From: Oscillospiraceae bacterium
GTDB lineage: Bacteria > Bacillota > Clostridia > Oscillospirales > Oscillospiraceae
Direction of reading: 5' to 3'
NCBI GenBank assembly: GCA_024404215.1
Contig: JAKSQI010000083.1
Location: 1-7,133, forward strand
Length of the DNA stretch: 7,133 bases
Shown here: in pieces, positions 5,242 through 7,133 of the stretch
Layout of the letters: every line of letters starts with the position of its first letter
How positions within the stretch are numbered: position 1 is the stretch's first letter
Program-made: the position numbers and the translations under genes
The notes under the pieces: generated by a model
What the model was told of the DNA's origin: nothing
The model's database searches: none
Seen by the model: only the letters and a program-made list of their open reading frames with translations

Positions 5242-6573
5242 ATGCGTATCCCGTTATCGGATCATTTTACCTATAAAAAGCTGCTGTTGCTGTCCCTGTC
5301 GCCTATTGGCTCCATGCTGTTTACCTCCCTTTACGGCATTGTGGACGGCTTTTTTGTGTCGAACCATGCCGGTGCCACCGCCTTTGCCTCCCTGAACCTG
5401 GTGTTCCCCTTCATTATGCTGCTTTCCGGCGTGGGCTTCATGTTCGGTACCGGCGGCAGTGCCCTTGTGGCCTTCCATCTGGGCAGGCAGGAGGTGGAAA
5501 TCGCCAACCGTTATTTCTCCCTGATTGTCTATACCACCGTCGCGGTCGGCATCACGCTCGTTGCGGTCGGCTATCTGCTTACGCCGTTGGTCCTCCGTTT
5601 GCTGGGCGCCACCCCGGAGATGGAGCCCTACTGCGCACTCTATCTGCGCATCAACATGCTGGGCATCGCTTCCTTTATGCTCCAGCAGCTGTTTGAAACC
5701 TTCTTCATCACCGCCGAGCAGCCCCAGCTGGTCTTCCGTGTTACCCTGATTGCCGGCTGCACCAATATGCTGCTGGATTGGCTTCTGGTCGGCTGCCTGA
5801 AGCTCGGCATCGCCGGTGCTGCCTGGGCAACCGTCCTCAGCCAGACCGTCGGCGGTCTCATCCCCCTGCTGCTGTTCATCCTTCGCCGGGATTGGCTCCT
5901 GCACCTGGGGCGAACCCGCTTTGAGCTGTGGGTCCTCGCAAAAACCTGCGGCAACGGCATCAGCGAGTTCCTTTCCAACATTTCCGCCTCCGTTGTCGGT
6001 GTATTTGCCAACCTCCGGCTGTTAAAATACGCCGGGGAAAACGGCGTTTCCGCCTACGGTGTCATCATGTATGTATCGTTTATCTTTGTGGCAATCTATC
6101 TGGGCTACACCATGGGTGTTTCCCCTGCTGTGAGCTACCATCTGGGGGCAGAGAACACCGCCGAGCTGAAGAACCTCTACCGCAAGAGCCTCCGGCTTCT
6201 GGGCATCATGGACCTCTCTATGGTATTCCTGGGTGAGCTGACGGCGGTGGCGCTGGCAAAGCTGTTTGTGGGCTATGATGCCGCCCTCTGTGCGCTGACC
6301 GTCCGCGGCCTGAGAATCTTCTCCCTTTGCTACCTGGTATTCGGCATCAATATTTTCAGTTCGGCCTTCTTTACCGCGCTGAACAACGGCCGGGTCTCCG
6401 CCGTAATTTCCGTCTCCCGCACGCTGGTCTTTGAGCTGCTTATGCTTTACGCCCTGCCCGCTCTCCTCGAGATTGACGGCGTGTGGGCCGTTGCCCCCGC
6501 CGTGGAGGTACTGGGCCTCCTGCTGTCCCTGTTCTATTTCCGCAAATACGGCAGCAAATACGGGTACCGATAA
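5242..6573 (+). CDS. MATE-family multidrug/Na+ (or H+) antiporter
   Basis: The 443-aa product starts at ATG 5242, seven bases after the near-perfect SD AAGGAGGG (5227-5234); the longer frame from TTG 5182 runs through the leader and is rejected. The length and ~12 hydrophobic segments fit the MATE family of inner-membrane drug/cation antiporters. The first helix region carries SPIGSMLFTSLYGIVDGFFVSN (20-41) and ASLNLVFPFIML (49-60), the usual N-terminal MATE signature. The second half mirrors it with SEFLSNISASVVGVFANLRL (241-260) and GINIFSSAFFTALNNGRVSA (368-387), the conserved C-lobe helix. Charged loops are short and the C-terminus ends in a basic tail (FRKYGSKYGYR). Codons are GC-rich and uniform, unlike the upstream accessory genes. 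Export of drugs or metabolites is family knowledge; the substrate cannot be read. It is closest in style to the MepA/NorM-like Clostridia branch. A peptide-export role for the neighbouring precursor is possible but unsupported. Confidence 0.95.
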   Translation: MRIPLSDHFTYKKLLLLSLSPIGSMLFTSLYGIVDGFFVSNHAGATAFASLNLVFPFIMLLSGVGFMFGTGGSALVAFHLGRQEVEIANRYFSLIVYTTVAVGITLVAVGYLLTPLVLRLLGATPEMEPYCALYLRINMLGIASFMLQQLFETFFITAEQPQLVFRVTLIAGCTNMLLDWLLVGCLKLGIAGAAWATVLSQTVGGLIPLLLFILRRDWLLHLGRTRFELWVLAKTCGNGISEFLSNISASVVGVFANLRLLKYAGENGVSAYGVIMYVSFIFVAIYLGYTMGVSPAVSYHLGAENTAELKNLYRKSLRLLGIMDLSMVFLGELTAVALAKLFVGYDAALCALTVRGLRIFSLCYLVFGINIFSSAFFTALNNGRVSAVISVSRTLVFELLMLYALPALLEIDGVWAVAPAVEVLGLLLSLFYFRKYGSKYGYR

Positions 6574-6589
6574 AAAGGATCGCTGTTGG

Positions 6590-6638
6590 CCCTCTCAGCC
6601 GGCTGTGCCGACAGCTCTCCCATAGGGAGAGCCAAGTT
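6590..6638 (+). repeat. REP-like double-hairpin repeat, copy A
   Basis: This 49-nt unit begins CCCTCTCAG and ends GAGAGCCAAGTT. It contains CGGC-TGT-GCCG (6600-6610) and an 8-bp stem GCTCTCCC/GGGAGAGC (6614-6621 with 6625-6632). It matches copy C at 43 of 49 positions. It starts 16 nt after the MATE stop codon and may act as its 3' mRNA end; no other terminator is visible there. Confidence 0.8.
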
Positions 6639-6678
6639 ATGTGCGTAGGAAGGCTTTGAGATACGGTGACGGGATAAT

Positions 6679-6729
6679 CCCCTCAGGCGCCGATGGCGCC
6701 AGCTCCCCTTGCAGAACAAGGGGCGCCTT
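6679..6729 (+). repeat. REP-like double-hairpin repeat, copy B (variant family)
   Basis: This has the same architecture as copies A and C but a different sequence: CCCCTCAG, then GGCGCC-GAT-GGCGCC (6686-6700), then CAGCTCCCC leading into CCCCTTG/CAAGGGG (6705-6711 with 6717-6723) and GCGCCTT. The preceding GGGATAATC (6671-6679) appears to belong to the element as it occurs in related genomes, from memory. Confidence 0.7.
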
Positions 6730-6792
6730 AAGAGGTTTTGATTTGATATATAGGAACGCCGGCCCATTAGCGGAGTGTTGGTATTAAGTATG

Positions 6793-6841
6793 CCCTCTCA
6801 GCCGTCTCCGCCGACAGTTCTCCCAAAAGGAGAGCCAAGTT
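6793..6841 (+). repeat. REP-like double-hairpin repeat, copy C
   Basis: This 49-nt unit is in the same orientation as copy A, with six substitutions. The second hairpin is kept (GTTCTCC/GGAGAGC, 6817-6823 with 6829-6835, one G-U pair), while the first has lost most of its pairing. It lies 203 nt from copy A. Confidence 0.8.
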
Positions 6842-6868
6842 TTCAAATTCCGCAGGTCCCTTTGCTTC

Positions 6869-6934
6869 CGTCCGATCGGATAATAACAGCCACAGTAGTG
6901 CATACTACTGTGGCTGTTAACTGTATTATGGACG
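6869..6934. repeat. Long inverted repeat; candidate bidirectional terminator
   Basis: A perfect 16-bp inverted repeat, TAACAGCCACAGTAGT (6884-6899) with ACTACTGTGGCTGTTA (6904-6919), has a GCAT loop. Outer arms can extend it: CGTCC/GGACG (6869-6873 with 6930-6934) and ATAAT/ATTAT (6880-6884 with 6925-6929), with 6-nt bulges; the T at 6884 is shared. It lies between the convergent MATE gene and the - strand peptide gene. On the - strand the stem is followed by TTATTAT, a weak U tract, so termination is plausible but not clear. A dimeric-protein operator or a short MITE are alternatives. Confidence 0.6.
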
Positions 6935-6977
6935 CCGAGCATTGGCGGTTCTTTTGGGTCGTGCAAAGAGTTACTGC

Positions 6978-7133
6978 TTATTCGTTAGGGCTTGACCAAT
7001 GTCCGCCAAAAATGAGATGAAACCAAGCACCAACGCTATTCCAGGATTCTTTCCCACATTCATGACATTTATACTTCTTCTTCAAACCGCCGGCAACATC
7101 GTCAAGCTGGTCCTCGGAAAGCTCGCCCTCTGC
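6978..7133 (-). CDS. Double-glycine leader peptide precursor (RiPP/bacteriocin-like), 5' part outside window
   Basis: The - strand frame is open from the window edge to a TAA (complement of 6978-6980), giving 51 visible residues. It begins AEGELSEDQLDDVAGG: the ELSxxxLxxVAGG motif is the classic end of a double-glycine leader, as in Nif11-like and related bacteriocin precursors, cleaved after Gly-Gly by a C39 peptidase/ABC exporter. The predicted core is 35 residues: basic LKKKYK, then CHEC, ESWNSVGAWF, HLIFGGHW and SSPNE. It has two Cys, three Trp, three His and four Ser. The Cys pair could form a disulfide, thioether or metal site; the sequence does not decide. The missing N-terminal leader and any maturation and export genes must lie beyond 7133. 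A stem-loop follows the stop about 58 nt downstream. Identification rests on the leader motif; the exact family is open. Confidence 0.72.
   Translation of the reverse strand, partial: AEGELSEDQLDDVAGGLKKKYKCHECGKESWNSVGAWFHLIFGGHWSSPNE

Noticed and set aside
4955..5395. 146-aa + strand ORF across the intergenic region
   Set aside because: It has no SD, overlaps the MATE promoter, hairpin and start, and its second half is an out-of-frame shadow of the MATE gene.
5254..5904. 216-aa - strand ORF rich in Gln/Glu/Gly
   Set aside because: It is the antisense shadow of GC-rich MATE codons, with no SD and a low-complexity product.
6590..6841. CRISPR-like array
   Set aside because: There are only three diverged units at uneven spacing, each internally palindromic, with no uniform spacers or cas genes.
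6534..6966. Short ORFs on both strands through the repeat region
   Set aside because: They translate palindromic repeats in arbitrary frames, lack SD sites and match nothing recognisable.

Overview
The window looks like chromosomal DNA of a gut Clostridia bacterium, probably Oscillospiraceae in the Faecalibacterium/Subdoligranulum/Gemmiger range. The evidence is strong purine-rich Shine-Dalgarno (SD) sites, a MATE pump in GC-rich codons beside AT-richer accessory genes, a BspA-like leucine-rich-repeat (LRR) protein, and clustered CCCTCTCAG...GAGAGCCAAG palindromic repeats that I associate with such genomes. The genus is inference; no marker gene is present.

Left part (1-4453, all + strand) is an accessory stretch. 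It holds the 3' part of a zinc-ribbon protein with a strong terminator. Next is a 138-aa ORF that appears to be an in-frame deletion scar of a defence locus: the start of a PLD-like helicase joined to the PD-(D/E)XK tail of a type III restriction Res subunit. Then come a cytoplasmic LRR protein with seven exact 23-residue repeats and an acidic C-terminal half, and an EcsC-like protein ending in a SHOCT domain, with its own extended -10 promoter and terminator.

Middle part (4454-5241): a 72-aa His/Asn-rich repeat protein lies on the - strand between its own terminator and an elaborate upstream RNA-like structure. That structure is a 67-nt long hairpin, a small hairpin, then a 10-bp hairpin plus U5 only 20 nt before the start codon, with a 9-bp alternative pairing between the first and last hairpins. 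It has the layout of a transcription-attenuating leader and is the best candidate here for an undescribed regulatory element. About 260 bp without a recognisable gene follow, then a good sigma-70-type promoter whose predicted transcript would begin with a perfect 12-bp hairpin.

Right part (5242-7133): a complete MATE-family efflux transporter, then about 400 bp of non-coding DNA with three REP-like double-hairpin repeats and a separate 16-bp perfect inverted repeat. At the right edge, on the - strand, is the 3' end of a peptide precursor with a classic double-glycine leader (ELSEDQLDDVAGG) and a 35-residue Cys/Trp/His-containing core. This suggests that a peptide natural-product (RiPP/bacteriocin-like) locus continues beyond the window.

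No single pathway links all the genes. The left half reads as accessory/defence-island material, and the right half as a transporter followed by a peptide locus convergent to it.
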